Below, piece by piece: positions 1 through 8,757 of a DNA stretch of 56,788 bases. The notes under the pieces were generated by a model that saw nothing but the letters and a program-made list of their open reading frames with translations, was not told where the DNA came from and ran no database searches. Source of the stretch: Nocardia cerradoensis NBRC 101014 (GTDB taxonomy: Bacteria; Actinomycetota; Actinomycetes; Mycobacteriales; Mycobacteriaceae); NCBI RefSeq assembly GCF_000308535.1, contig NZ_BAFW01000257.1:1-56788 (forward strand). The letters are read 5' to 3'. The position numbers were made by a program, and so were the translations under genes. How positions within the stretch are numbered: position 1 is the stretch's first letter; each line of letters begins with the position of its first letter.

Positions 1-3000
1 GCGCGCGGCGATTCGGCGGGTCCGCGCACCGCCCAGCAGGCCGTCGTCGAGCAGGAACCGGAGGACTCGTCGACCTCGCGTTTGGTCCGCGACTCCGGAT
101 CCATCGCGGTCGCGACGCTGGTCAGCCGCATCACCGGCTTCGTCAAACAGCTGTTGCTCGTCACCGTGCTCGGCCCGGCCATCGCCAGTGCGTTCACGGT
201 CTCCAGCACGATCCCGACCATGATCTCCGAGCTGCTGCTCGGCGCGGTGCTCACCGCCATCGTGGTGCCGACCCTGGTCCGCGCGGAGAAGGAGGACGCC
301 GACCGCGGCGCCGCCTTCGTCCGCCGCTTGGTCACCGCGGCATTCACGGTATTGGCCATCGGCACCGTCCTGGCCGTCGCCGCGGCACCGGTGATGACCA
401 CCCACATCTTCCTGTCCCACGACGGCAAGGTGAATACCGCGCTCACCACGGCGCTCGCCTTCCTGCTGCTGCCGGCCATCCTCTTCTACGGGATGTCGGG
501 CCTGCTCATGGCGATCCTGAACACCCATCAGGTGTTCAAACCGGGTGCCTGGGCGCCGGTGTTGAACAACGTGGTCGTGCTGGCGATTCTGACTCTGTAC
601 GCGGTCACACCGGGAGAGATCAGCCTCGATCCGGTCCGGATGAGCGATCCGAAGCTGCTGGTCCTCGGCGTCGGTGTGACCGTCGGTGTCATCGTTCAGA
701 TGGTGAGCCTGCTGCCGGCCATCCGGCGGCTGGGGATCGATCTGCGCCCGCTGTGGGGGGTGGACGCCCGGCTCAAGCAGTTCGCCGGGATGGGCGCGGC
801 CATCATCCTGTACGTGTTCATCAGCCAGATCGGCTGGACCATCGCCACCCGGGTCTCCTCGCACGCCGACGTCGCGGGCCCGACCATTTATCAGAACGCC
901 TGGCTGCTGCTGCAGCTGCCGTACGGCGTGCTCGGCGTGACGCTGCTGACCGCGATCATGCCGCGCCTGAGCCGCAACGCCGCCGCCGACGACAATCCGG
1001 CGGTGGTCGACGACCTCGGCGTCGCCACCCGTCTGACCATGATTTCGCTGGTCCCGGTGGTCACCTTCCTCACCATCGCGGGTCCGCAGATCGGCCAGGC
1101 GCTGTACGGATACGGCCATTTCGGCAGTTCGGATGCGGGTCGTCTGGGCGAGGCGGTCTCCTGGTCGGCGTTCACGCTGATTCCCTACGCGCTGGTGCTG
1201 ATTCACCTGCGGGTGTTCTACGCGCGGGAGCAGGCCTGGACACCGACCTGGATCATCCTCGGCATCACCGGCGTCAAGATCGTGTTGTCGCTGCTCACAC
1301 CGGTGTTCTTCAGTGACGATCACGTGGTCATCGCCCTGGGTGTGGCCAACGGTCTGGGCTTCGTGACCGGTGCGGTGATCGGCGGCTGGCTGCTGCATCG
1401 CAGTCTCGGCGATCTGCGGATGGCCAATGTCGGCCGGACCGTCACCCGCGTGGTGCTGGCCTCGGTGGCCGGCGCGGCGGTGACGCTGATCATCGATCAG
1501 GTGCTGGGCCTGTCCCGGCTCGACGGCGGCCTCGCCTCGGTACTGCGGGTCGGCCTGGATGCGATCGTCATGTTCGGCGTCGCCTTCGGCCTGATGCGCC
1601 TGGCCGGGGTTCCGGAGATCGTCGCGCTCACGGTCGCGGTGTCGCGGCGCCTCGGCTTCACCCCGCCGGCGCCGGACCTCGGCTTGGACGACACCGCGGT
1701 CGATATGCACGACACGATGGTGCTGCCGCGTCCGGACCTCGCCGCTCCGTATTACTACCGCTACGACCCGTATACCGACGCCCAGACCATGGTGCTGCCG
1801 GTAATCCGTCCTGGTGCGGTTGACCGCACCGGCCAGGACGAGTTCCCGTACCCTGTTCGGCAGAGAAACGCAAATGCCGGTGCTACACCGGCACAACGGA
1901 CTTCGAGATATCAGGGCGAAGGAGGAGCGAGGGTGAGCGACGACGCGGCGGAGGGTCAGCCTTCCGCCGAGGCTGCCGACGCGGCAGGCGCAGTGCGCAC
2001 CGACGACGTCCCGCCCGGGAGTGTTCCGCCGGCCGACCGCACTCCGGAATCCGCATCCGACCATACGGAAGCGTCGAACGCCGCTGCGGCGCCCGACGGC
2101 GAAGCCGGTGTGGACGCAGATGTCCCCGACGCGCCGAACGCCGCGGACGCGGTGAACGGCAACGGTGCGGAAGCGGTGCCGCCCGGCGCGGTGCCGCCGC
2201 GGGATCCGGCCTACGACACCGGCATGCTGCCGGTCGGTTCGCCGGAGATGCCCCCGATGCGGGTGGAACCGCCGTCCCGGCGCGTGCCGCGCGGTCCCAA
2301 ACTGATTCCGGGCGCCTCCGTGGCGGGTGGCCGCTATCGGCTGCTCGCCGACCACGGCGGCGCACGCGGACTGCGGTTCTGGCAGGCCTTGGATGTGAAA
2401 CTGGACCGCGAGGTCGCGCTCACCTTCGTCGATGCCGATCAGAAGGCCGGCGACAATCCCGGCCACGACGGCCCGCAGGCCATTCTCTCGCGCACGCTGC
2501 GCCTGGGCCGGATCAACTCGTCCGGCCTGGCCCGTGTGCTCGATGTGGTGCGCGGTAGTTCCGGCGGCATCGTGGTCGCGGAGTGGACTCCCGGCCGCTC
2601 GCTGCGGGAGATGGCCGAGACCAAACCCTCGCCGATCGGCGCGGCCCGAGCCATCCGGGCTCTCGCCGCGGCGGCCGAACTGGCCCATCGCGGCGGCGGT
2701 TCGCTGTCGATCGACCATCCGGACCGGGTGCGCATCAGCGCCTCCGGCGATGCGGTGCTGGCCTTCCCGGGCACCTTGGCCGATTCCGATGCGCAATCGG
2801 ATGTGCGTGGCCTCGGCGCGATGCTGTACGCGCTGATCACCGCCCGCTGGCCGATCCGCACCGGCGGTGTCACCGGTGCCGCCGCGACCGTCGGCGGGCT
2901 GAAGCTGGCCGATTTCGGCAGCGACGGCTCTCCGGTGGAACCGCGTCAGATTCGTCCCGAGGTGCCGTTCGAGATCTCCGCGGTGGCGGTCCGCTCGCTC

Positions 3001-3828
3001 GAGGCCGACAAGGGCGTGCGGACGGCGGCGACCGTGCAGCACGTGCTCGAGCAGGCCTCGGTCGTCGACCAGAAGACCGACTTCATCCCGGTCCTGCGTC
3101 TGGGCCAGCGTGCGGTGGCGAATCCGGACGAGACCCTCGCCGATCCGGAACTGCTCGCCGCCGAGCGCGAGCGGTCGCAGCGAATGCTGTGGATCCTGGT
3201 CGGCTTGGGCGTGCTCGCGGCGCTGGTGGTCGGCGTGATCATCTGGTGGTTGCTGAGCATCTTCGCGCCGGGTTCGGCCGACCAACCGCTCAACGAACAG
3301 CAGCGCAAACTGGGCCTGACCACGGCCAGCGTCGCACCGACTGCCCCGGCGGCGCAGCCTGCGGGACCGGCGCCGACCACGGCCGCCGGACTTCCGCTGC
3401 AGGCCACGGGCGTCTCGGTGTACTCCCCGGAGGGCACGCCGGACAGTCCCGGCAACGTATCGGCGCTGCTCGACGGAAATCCGACCACCACCTGGCACAC
3501 CGATCAGTACTTCCAGCAGTTCCCGGCTCTGAAGAAGGGGGTCGGGGTGCTCGCGACGCTGCCCGGCCCCAGCAAGGTGAGCAAGGTCGTCATCGATTCC
3601 GCGTCACCGGGCACGGTGGTCGAGGTGCGGACCTCGCCCACCGCGGTGCCCACCCTGGATCAGACCCAGCTCGTCGGCCAGGCCACCCTGGCCGACGGCA
3701 CCACCACGATCCCGGTGCAGTCCGATCAGCCGGCTCGCTACGTGCTGATCTGGATCACCCAGCTGGCCAACAACGGCGGCCAGTTCCAGACGTCGCTCGG
3801 CGACATTCGCTTCGAGGCAGCTTCCTGA
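1..3828 (+). CDS. murJ: MurJ lipid II flippase fused to pseudokinase and extracellular domain (5' end missing)
   Basis: The reading frame is open from base 1, so the gene begins upstream of the window. The first part, to about base 1650, is a polytopic MurJ/MviN membrane domain that flips lipid II across the membrane. A Pro/Ala-rich cytoplasmic linker follows to about 2300. Next comes a kinase-fold domain (2310-3080) that is degenerate: the VAIK lysine position reads VALT and there are no HRD or DFG motifs. One transmembrane helix (about 3180-3255) and an extracellular beta-rich domain (3400-3820) end the protein. This is the architecture of M. tuberculosis Rv3910, whose pseudokinase is phosphorylated by PknB and binds FhaA. 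sigM follows on the same strand. An in-frame GTG at 1933 with an SD-like GGAGGAGCGAGG just before it could allow internal initiation of the pseudokinase half. Confidence 0.93.
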   Translation, partial: ARGDSAGPRTAQQAVVEQEPEDSSTSRLVRDSGSIAVATLVSRITGFVKQLLLVTVLGPAIASAFTVSSTIPTMISELLLGAVLTAIVVPTLVRAEKEDADRGAAFVRRLVTAAFTVLAIGTVLAVAAAPVMTTHIFLSHDGKVNTALTTALAFLLLPAILFYGMSGLLMAILNTHQVFKPGAWAPVLNNVVVLAILTLYAVTPGEISLDPVRMSDPKLLVLGVGVTVGVIVQMVSLLPAIRRLGIDLRPLWGVDARLKQFAGMGAAIILYVFISQIGWTIATRVSSHADVAGPTIYQNAWLLLQLPYGVLGVTLLTAIMPRLSRNAAADDNPAVVDDLGVATRLTMISLVPVVTFLTIAGPQIGQALYGYGHFGSSDAGRLGEAVSWSAFTLIPYALVLIHLRVFYAREQAWTPTWIILGITGVKIVLSLLTPVFFSDDHVVIALGVANGLGFVTGAVIGGWLLHRSLGDLRMANVGRTVTRVVLASVAGAAVTLIIDQVLGLSRLDGGLASVLRVGLDAIVMFGVAFGLMRLAGVPEIVALTVAVSRRLGFTPPAPDLGLDDTAVDMHDTMVLPRPDLAAPYYYRYDPYTDAQTMVLPVIRPGAVDRTGQDEFPYPVRQRNANAGATPAQRTSRYQGEGGARVSDDAAEGQPSAEAADAAGAVRTDDVPPGSVPPADRTPESASDHTEASNAAAAPDGEAGVDADVPDAPNAADAVNGNGAEAVPPGAVPPRDPAYDTGMLPVGSPEMPPMRVEPPSRRVPRGPKLIPGASVAGGRYRLLADHGGARGLRFWQALDVKLDREVALTFVDADQKAGDNPGHDGPQAILSRTLRLGRINSSGLARVLDVVRGSSGGIVVAEWTPGRSLREMAETKPSPIGAARAIRALAAAAELAHRGGGSLSIDHPDRVRISASGDAVLAFPGTLADSDAQSDVRGLGAMLYALITARWPIRTGGVTGAAATVGGLKLADFGSDGSPVEPRQIRPEVPFEISAVAVRSLEADKGVRTAATVQHVLEQASVVDQKTDFIPVLRLGQRAVANPDETLADPELLAAERERSQRMLWILVGLGVLAALVVGVIIWWLLSIFAPGSADQPLNEQQRKLGLTTASVAPTAPAAQPAGPAPTTAAGLPLQATGVSVYSPEGTPDSPGNVSALLDGNPTTTWHTDQYFQQFPALKKGVGVLATLPGPSKVSKVVIDSASPGTVVEVRTSPTAVPTLDQTQLVGQATLADGTTTIPVQSDQPARYVLIWITQLANNGGQFQTSLGDIRFEAAS

Positions 3829-4036
3829 TTCGTGCCGTCGCGGCCGGCGACCGTCCCGGCTCGTGATAACGCCTCGCTCTGGTTGCTACCGATTCGTAAT
3901 GAACGTTATGATTCACAGCGCGCTCTCAGCAGGGGAGCTTCCTGGGATCTGGTGTCTCGGTCCTGGATGATGCGGAATTAGCGGCCTGTCCGGTGTAGGA
4001 CTTCGTGCCGTCGTGAGCGCTGTCCAAGGGGTTTGT

Positions 4037-4663
4037 GTGTCGTTCGAAGCGATCGCCAGTGGGGGGACACCGGAGTCGTCTGCTGTCCGTCGTCGCTCGA
4101 TCGATCCGGACGAAACCACCGATTTCGAATTACTTTCCGCCCATGTCGCGGGCGACCGTGATGCTTTCGGCATTCTGTTCCGCCGTCATTACCACCGGCT
4201 CTGGCAATTGGCGCTGCGCACCTGCCGCACTCCGGAGGATGCCGCCGATTCGCTGCAGGACGCGCTGCTGTCGGCGCATCGCAATGCCGCCACCTTCCGC
4301 GGGGATGCGGAGGTACGCAGCTGGCTGCATCGCATCGTGGTCAATGCGTGCCTGGATCGTATGCGGCGCAACAAGTCTCGGCCCGCGACATCGCTGTCGG
4401 ACGAGTCGATGGCCGAACCGGCGGTGGAACGCGACGACATCGCGCAGCGCGAGGTGAAAATGGTGGTCGCCGCGGCGCTGTTCACGCTGCCGCCCGATCA
4501 GCGAGCAGCGCTGGTTGCGATCGACATGGAAGGGTATACCGTAGCGGAAGCGGCGCAGTTGCTGGGCGTCGCCGAGGGGACGATCAAAAGTCGCTGCGCC
4601 CGGGGCCGTAAACGGCTGGAACAGGAATTGGAATTCCTGCGAAATCCGGGGAACCGGACGTAG
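4037..4663 (+). CDS. sigM: ECF RNA polymerase sigma factor, SigM-like
   Basis: An extracytoplasmic-function sigma factor of about 208 aa. Sigma region 2 is recognisable as DAFGILFRRHYHRLW followed by a SLQDALLSAH helix. Region 4 carries LPPDQRAALVAIDMEGYT and the helix-turn-helix LLGVAEGTIKSRCARGRKRL. Its position between murJ and trxB matches SigM (Rv3911) of M. tuberculosis. I prefer the GTG at 4037, which has AAGGGG five bases upstream; an in-frame GTG at 4013 would add eight residues without a good ribosome site. The next gene, beginning at 4845, is the expected membrane anti-sigma factor. SigM-class factors act in late-growth or envelope responses, but the targets here cannot be read from this sequence. 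Confidence 0.9.
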   Translation: MSFEAIASGGTPESSAVRRRSIDPDETTDFELLSAHVAGDRDAFGILFRRHYHRLWQLALRTCRTPEDAADSLQDALLSAHRNAATFRGDAEVRSWLHRIVVNACLDRMRRNKSRPATSLSDESMAEPAVERDDIAQREVKMVVAAALFTLPPDQRAALVAIDMEGYTVAEAAQLLGVAEGTIKSRCARGRKRLEQELEFLRNPGNRT

Positions 4664-4844
4664 CCGAGAAGCGTCATTACTAACAGACGGACAATTATTC
4701 GTTGTGCTTGCCGCCGCATCGCTGCGATGACAGGTGCTACATCATGAGGCCGGACCCGGAGAGGCGATGGACGACAAGGGCGAATTCGCCGCGCGGCGAC
4801 GCCGTTCCGGGGTGTGGGGCGACGAATCGGACACAGGAGGTGTG

Positions 4845-5729
4845 ATGGCAGCCCGTCCGGTGCCGCGCCCTCCGTTCTCCACCGATCTGCTGGCCGATCT
4901 GCACGCCGACAACGTCCCTCCCGAACAGGCCGAGCTGCTGTGGCCGCAAGTTCGCCGCGACCCCGACGCCGTTCGTTTCCTGCACTCGCTCGACGGCGTG
5001 AGCGCCGAGTTACGCGCGCTGAGCCTGGACGACCACATTCTGCATCCGATCCCCACCCAGGTAGCGGCCCGGCTGGACGCGCTGCTGGACGAGTTGTCGC
5101 GCGGCGAACAGCCGCAGCCGGTCGCCACCGTCCACCATCTCTACGGCGACGGATCGGGCGGCGAACCGCCCTCCACCCGTCCGATGCCGGCGCTGGACGC
5201 GGTAGCGCAGGAGGCGCTGCCCGAAGAACCGATGCCCATGGAACCGCACGAGCAGGACGCCGATGTTCCCGGCGCGGCGGGCCCGGGCGCGCCGGTCTCG
5301 CTGGACGGTCACCGCGCGAAGCGATGGCGCTGGTTCACCGCGGCCGCGGCGGCAGTGGCCGTCATCGCCGGAACACTGGTCGCCGTGGACGCGGTGACCG
5401 ATCGCACGGTCAGCCCGAAGGCGCTGCCGGCGCAGCACAGCGGCACCGTCGCCCTCGACGACGAGCTGTCCTCCGCGGCCGTGCTGAGTGCCATGGGCCG
5501 CAACGACGTCACCGGCGCGCTGTCGGGCCCCGGGGCCATGGCCGGCTGCGTGAAAGCCGCGATTCCGGACCGCACGGTGCTCGGCTCGACGAATGTCACA
5601 TATCGCGGTGAATCGGCCGTCCTGATTCTGCTCACGGGCCCGCGGCCGCCCAAGATCACCGCGCTGGTCGTCGGGACCGGTTGCAGCCCAGCGGATCCGC
5701 AGATCCTCGAGATGCGCGATATCGGCTGA
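4845..5729 (+). CDS. Probable membrane-anchored anti-sigma factor (Rv3912-like)
   Basis: A 294-aa protein with a cytoplasmic N-terminal helical region (FSTDLLADLHADNVPPEQ, then a QVRRDPDAVRFL segment), an acidic Pro-rich linker, one transmembrane helix near WFTAAAAAVAVIAGTLVAV and an extracytoplasmic tail with two cysteines. Layout and position directly after sigM match Rv3912 (RsmA), which restrains SigM. The start at 4845 follows AGGAGG (4835-4840). An in-frame ATG at 4767 preceded by GGAGAGG would add 26 residues and cannot be excluded. Family assignment rests on topology and synteny; direct sequence similarity to mycobacterial RsmA is weak by eye. Confidence 0.72.
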   Translation: MAARPVPRPPFSTDLLADLHADNVPPEQAELLWPQVRRDPDAVRFLHSLDGVSAELRALSLDDHILHPIPTQVAARLDALLDELSRGEQPQPVATVHHLYGDGSGGEPPSTRPMPALDAVAQEALPEEPMPMEPHEQDADVPGAAGPGAPVSLDGHRAKRWRWFTAAAAAVAVIAGTLVAVDAVTDRTVSPKALPAQHSGTVALDDELSSAAVLSAMGRNDVTGALSGPGAMAGCVKAAIPDRTVLGSTNVTYRGESAVLILLTGPRPPKITALVVGTGCSPADPQILEMRDIG

Positions 5730-5805
5730 CGGCGCGTGGGGTGCGCGAACGCCTCGTCGACGGCGACGTTTCCGGGCGTGGCCTCGAGTACGGCCGGTCG
5801 GCGGC

Positions 5806-5832
5806 GGGAACATCTACGTTTACCCTGTTGTT
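5806..5832 (+). promoter_or_regulatory. SigR/SigH-type thiol-stress promoter of trxB
   Basis: GGGAAC at 5806-5811, an 18-base spacer and GTT at 5830-5832 match the GGGAAY-N18-GTT consensus recognised by Streptomyces SigR and mycobacterial SigH. It lies about 40 bp before the trxB start codon. trxB is a classic target of these disulfide-stress sigma factors. The match is seen directly; activity is inferred. Confidence 0.7.
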
Positions 5833-5870
5833 GACCGACACGCCTGTTGAACACACTTCGGAAGGGCATC

Positions 5871-6857
5871 ATGAGCACGCCTGTACGCGATCTGATCATT
5901 GTCGGCTCCGGCCCCGCCGGCTACACCGCCGCGGTCTACGCTGCCCGGGCCGAGCTCGAACCGCTGCTGTTCGAGGGCACCCAGTTCGGTGGCGCGCTGA
6001 TGACGACGACCGAGGTGGAGAACTTCCCCGGCTTCCGCGACGGCATCATGGGCCCCGATCTCATGGAAGAGATGCGTGAGCAGGCCAAGCGCTTCGGCGC
6101 GGATATTCGTACCGAGGATGTCGAGGCGATCGATCTCTCCGGCCCGATCAAGTCGGTCACGGTCGGCGGCGAGGTCTACCAGGCCTACGCGATCATCCTG
6201 GCCATGGGCTCGGCGGCCCGCTATCTGGGCGTACCGGGCGAGCAGGAGCTGCTCGGCCGCGGTGTCAGCGCCTGCGCGACCTGTGACGGCTTCTTCTTCA
6301 AGGGCCAGGACATCGTCGTGGTCGGTGGTGGCGACTCCGCGATGGAGGAGGCGACCTTCCTCACCAAATTCGCCTCCAGCGTGACGATCGTGCATCGCCG
6401 CGAGGAATTCCGCGCCTCCCGCATCATGCTCGAGCGGGCGAAGGCCAACGAGAAGATTCGCTTCCGCCTGAACTCCGAGGTGGTCCAGGTGCACGGCGAC
6501 ACGGCCGTGACGAGTCTCACCCTGCGCGACACCAAGACCGGCGAAACCTCCGAACTGGCGGCCACCGGCCTGTTCGTGGCGATCGGCCACGACCCGCGCA
6601 GCGAATTGGTCCGCGGCCAGGTCGATCTCGATGCCGAGGGCTATGTGAAGGTGCGCGAGCCCGGCACCGCGACATCGGTGGACGGCGTCTTCGCGGCCGG
6701 CGATCTGGTCGATCACACCTACCGCCAGGCCATTACCGCCGCCGGTACCGGTTGCCGTTCGGCGATCGACGCCGAGCGCTGGCTCGCCGAGAAGGGCGAC
6801 ATCACCAGCAACACCCTCGATAACGCCGGCAATCCGGTGGAAGTGACCGCCGGCTGA
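5871..6857 (+). CDS. trxB: Thioredoxin-disulfide reductase
   Basis: Cytoplasmic FAD enzyme of 328 aa that reduces thioredoxin with NADPH. Visible elements are the N-terminal FAD motif GSGPAGYTAA, the redox-active CATC at residues 135-138 (in SACATCDGFF), the NADPH-binding GGGDSAMEEA just after it, and the C-terminal FAD motif ending in GVFAAGDLVDHTYRQAITAA. The start at 5871 is preceded by GGAAGGG at normal spacing; an upstream in-frame start at 5847 has no ribosome site. The thioredoxin gene follows 53 bp downstream and is probably co-transcribed from the SigR/SigH-type promoter at 5806-5832. Length and motifs are normal for the low-molecular-weight family. Confidence 0.96.
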   Translation: MSTPVRDLIIVGSGPAGYTAAVYAARAELEPLLFEGTQFGGALMTTTEVENFPGFRDGIMGPDLMEEMREQAKRFGADIRTEDVEAIDLSGPIKSVTVGGEVYQAYAIILAMGSAARYLGVPGEQELLGRGVSACATCDGFFFKGQDIVVVGGGDSAMEEATFLTKFASSVTIVHRREEFRASRIMLERAKANEKIRFRLNSEVVQVHGDTAVTSLTLRDTKTGETSELAATGLFVAIGHDPRSELVRGQVDLDAEGYVKVREPGTATSVDGVFAAGDLVDHTYRQAITAAGTGCRSAIDAERWLAEKGDITSNTLDNAGNPVEVTAG

Positions 6858-6910
6858 TCCCCCCGAACCCTTCGAATATCGCGTCATCGCACACCGCTAG
6901 GAGTACCGCC

Positions 6911-7240
6911 ATGTCCGAAACAGCCACCAAGACCGTCACCGACGCCACCTTCGAACAGGATGTGCTCGGCAGCGACAAGCCGGTGCTCGTCGACTTCTGG
7001 GCCTCCTGGTGCGGTCCGTGCAAGATGGTCGCCCCGGTGCTGGAGGAGATCGCCGCGGCGCACGGCGACAAGCTGATCGTGGCGAAGGTCGACGCCGATG
7101 CCAACCCCACCAGCTCCCGTGACTACGGTGTGATGGCACTGCCGACGATGATCCTGTTCTCCGGCGGTAAGGAAGCCAAGCGCATCGTGGGTGCCAAGGG
7201 TAAGGCCGCGCTGCTGCGCGAACTCGAGGGCGTCATCTGA
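6911..7240 (+). CDS. trxA: Thioredoxin
   Basis: A 109-aa thioredoxin with the active site W33-C34-G35-P36-C37 and the conserved cis-proline context MALPTMILF. It is the electron carrier reduced by the neighbouring TrxB and donates to ribonucleotide reductase, peroxiredoxins and other disulfide targets in the cytoplasm. TAGGAG lies seven bases before the ATG. The gene corresponds to trxC (Rv3914) in M. tuberculosis. No terminator with a clear T-run follows, and the 238-bp gap to cwlM carries its own palindrome. Confidence 0.96.
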   Translation: MSETATKTVTDATFEQDVLGSDKPVLVDFWASWCGPCKMVAPVLEEIAAAHGDKLIVAKVDADANPTSSRDYGVMALPTMILFSGGKEAKRIVGAKGKAALLRELEGVI

Positions 7241-7346
7241 GTTCTCCCGGTCGAGGCCCCGGATCAGGGTACGTCGCGAGCGTGCCCGGCCCGGGGCCCC
7301 GATGCGGTTTCACCAGGAGGCACTCCGGGACCCGATGGCTGTGTAC

Positions 7347-7376
7347 TATTTCGGCACCCGGAGAATTGCCGAAATA
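7347..7376. promoter_or_regulatory. Perfect 10-bp inverted repeat upstream of cwlM
   Basis: TATTTCGGCA at 7347-7356 and its exact reverse complement TGCCGAAATA at 7367-7376 flank a 10-base loop, 100 bp before the cwlM start. It could be a stem-loop in the leader or an operator. TACTAT at 7344-7349, overlapping its left edge, resembles a -10 element. Function is unknown. Confidence 0.55.
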
Positions 7377-7478
7377 CGGCTCGGGTCTGAGACAATCGAC
7401 CGACGCTCCGGTCGTGCGAGGGTGTGTGCCATCGCATAAGTGGGTACCCGGGTTGGCGGAAGGAAAGGGCTCTCACGC

Positions 7479-8675
7479 ATGCACCGACTTCGTCACGGCG
7501 ATACTGGTCCAGCCGTCGCTGAGGTCCGGAGCACCCTGGCAAGTCTCGGATTCCATCCACACCCGCACGGGACCGACCGGTCCGGCGGGCAGGGGGAGTA
7601 CTGGAAGGACTCCGACGCCGTCTTCGATCGTGAACTCGATTCGGCCGTACGCGCTTTCCAGCAGCAGCGCGGCCTGTTGGTCGATGGCGTCGTCGGGCCC
7701 GCCACCTATCGTGCGCTGAAGGAGGCCTCCTATCGCCTCGGCGCCCGCACCCTGATCTATCAGCTGTCGGCGCCGCTGTACGGCGACGACGTCGCCACTC
7801 TGCAACGCCGCCTGCAGGATCTGGGCTTCTACGTCCATCGCATCGACGGCTATTTCGGGCCGCACACCCACGATGCGCTCACCGCCTTCCAGCGTGAGAT
7901 CGGCCTGTCCGCCGACGGCATCTGTGGTCCGGACACCCTGCGTTCGCTGGAACTGCTCGGCGCGCGGGTCACCGGTGGCAATCCCCATCGCATCGCCGAG
8001 GAGGAGGTCGTGCACCGGGCCGGCCCGCAGCTGACCGGCAAGCGCATCGTCATCGACCCCGGAATGGGCGGCGAGGACAAGGGTTTGGCCGTGCCGACGG
8101 AATTCGGCGATGTGTACGAGTCGGAGATTCTCTGGGATCTGGCGAGCCGCCTGGAGGGCCGGATGGCCGCCACCGGCATGGAGACGTTCCTGTCCCGCCC
8201 GTGGGGCGCCAACCCGACCGACGCCGAACGCGCCGAGACCTCGAACACCTTCGATGCGGATCTGATGATCTCGCTGCGCTGTGCGGCGAATCTCAGTTCG
8301 TCCGCGGGCGGTGTGGCCAGTTTCCACTTCGGGAATTCGCACGGTTCGGTGTCGATGATCGGCCAGGTGCTGGCGGGATTCATCCAGCGCGAGATCGTGG
8401 CGCGAACCTCGTTGCAGGACTGCCGCACCCACGCCCGCACCTGGGACCTCCTGCGGCTGACGAAGATGCCGACCGTCCAGGTCGATATCGGATACCTGAC
8501 AAATGATTACGACGCCTCGGTATTGACCAATCCCCGGATGCGCGATGTGATCGCGGAGGCCATTCTGATCTCGGTCAAGCGGTTGTATCTGCTCGGCCAG
8601 GACGATCAACCCACCGGCACTTACACCTTCGCCGAGCTGTTGGCCGAGGAATTGGCCGCGGCCGATCGGATGTAG
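7479..8675 (+). CDS. cwlM: CwlM: catalytically dead amidase homologue, regulator of peptidoglycan precursor synthesis
   Basis: A 398-aa protein with two N-terminal peptidoglycan-binding repeats (about 1-75, with AVRAFQQQRGLLVDGVVG, and 85-165, with ALTAFQREIGLSADGICG) and a C-terminal Amidase_3 fold. Two zinc-ligand histidines of active amidases are replaced: the DPGHGG position reads DPGMGG (M196), and the later SLH position reads SLRC (R267). M. tuberculosis CwlM also lacks them; there it is a cytoplasmic PknB substrate that activates MurA when phosphorylated. The C-terminal segment with T379, T381 and T383 (PTGTYTFAELL) corresponds to the region phosphorylated in mycobacteria. The ATG at 7479 follows GGAAGGAAAGGG; a GTG at 7440 is less likely. 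Confidence 0.93.
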   Translation: MHRLRHGDTGPAVAEVRSTLASLGFHPHPHGTDRSGGQGEYWKDSDAVFDRELDSAVRAFQQQRGLLVDGVVGPATYRALKEASYRLGARTLIYQLSAPLYGDDVATLQRRLQDLGFYVHRIDGYFGPHTHDALTAFQREIGLSADGICGPDTLRSLELLGARVTGGNPHRIAEEEVVHRAGPQLTGKRIVIDPGMGGEDKGLAVPTEFGDVYESEILWDLASRLEGRMAATGMETFLSRPWGANPTDAERAETSNTFDADLMISLRCAANLSSSAGGVASFHFGNSHGSVSMIGQVLAGFIQREIVARTSLQDCRTHARTWDLLRLTKMPTVQVDIGYLTNDYDASVLTNPRMRDVIAEAILISVKRLYLLGQDDQPTGTYTFAELLAEELAAADRM

Positions 8676-8690
8676 GTCCCGAATAGCACA

Positions 8691-8736
8691 GGAAGGCGCC
8701 CCCGGAATTCGATCCCGGGGGCGCCTTCCTTTTTTC
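8691..8736. terminator. Strong bidirectional intrinsic terminator
   Basis: A perfect 15-bp stem (8691-8705 with 8715-8729), a nine-base loop and a T6 run at 8730-8735. It separates convergent cwlM (+) and the GNAT gene (-). On the minus strand the stem is followed by a weaker T tract, so termination is probably stronger for cwlM. Confidence 0.92.
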
Positions 8737-8757
8737 GTGTCAGTGGCCTTTTGCGTG

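Noticed and set aside
3829..4036. A SigM-type autoregulated promoter before sigM
   Set aside because: No convincing GGAAC-N16-18-CGTC pair could be placed.
7241..7478. A ydaO-type (c-di-AMP) riboswitch before cwlM
   Set aside because: Such switches precede some actinobacterial cell-wall genes, but I could not identify the conserved core; only a simple hairpin is evident.
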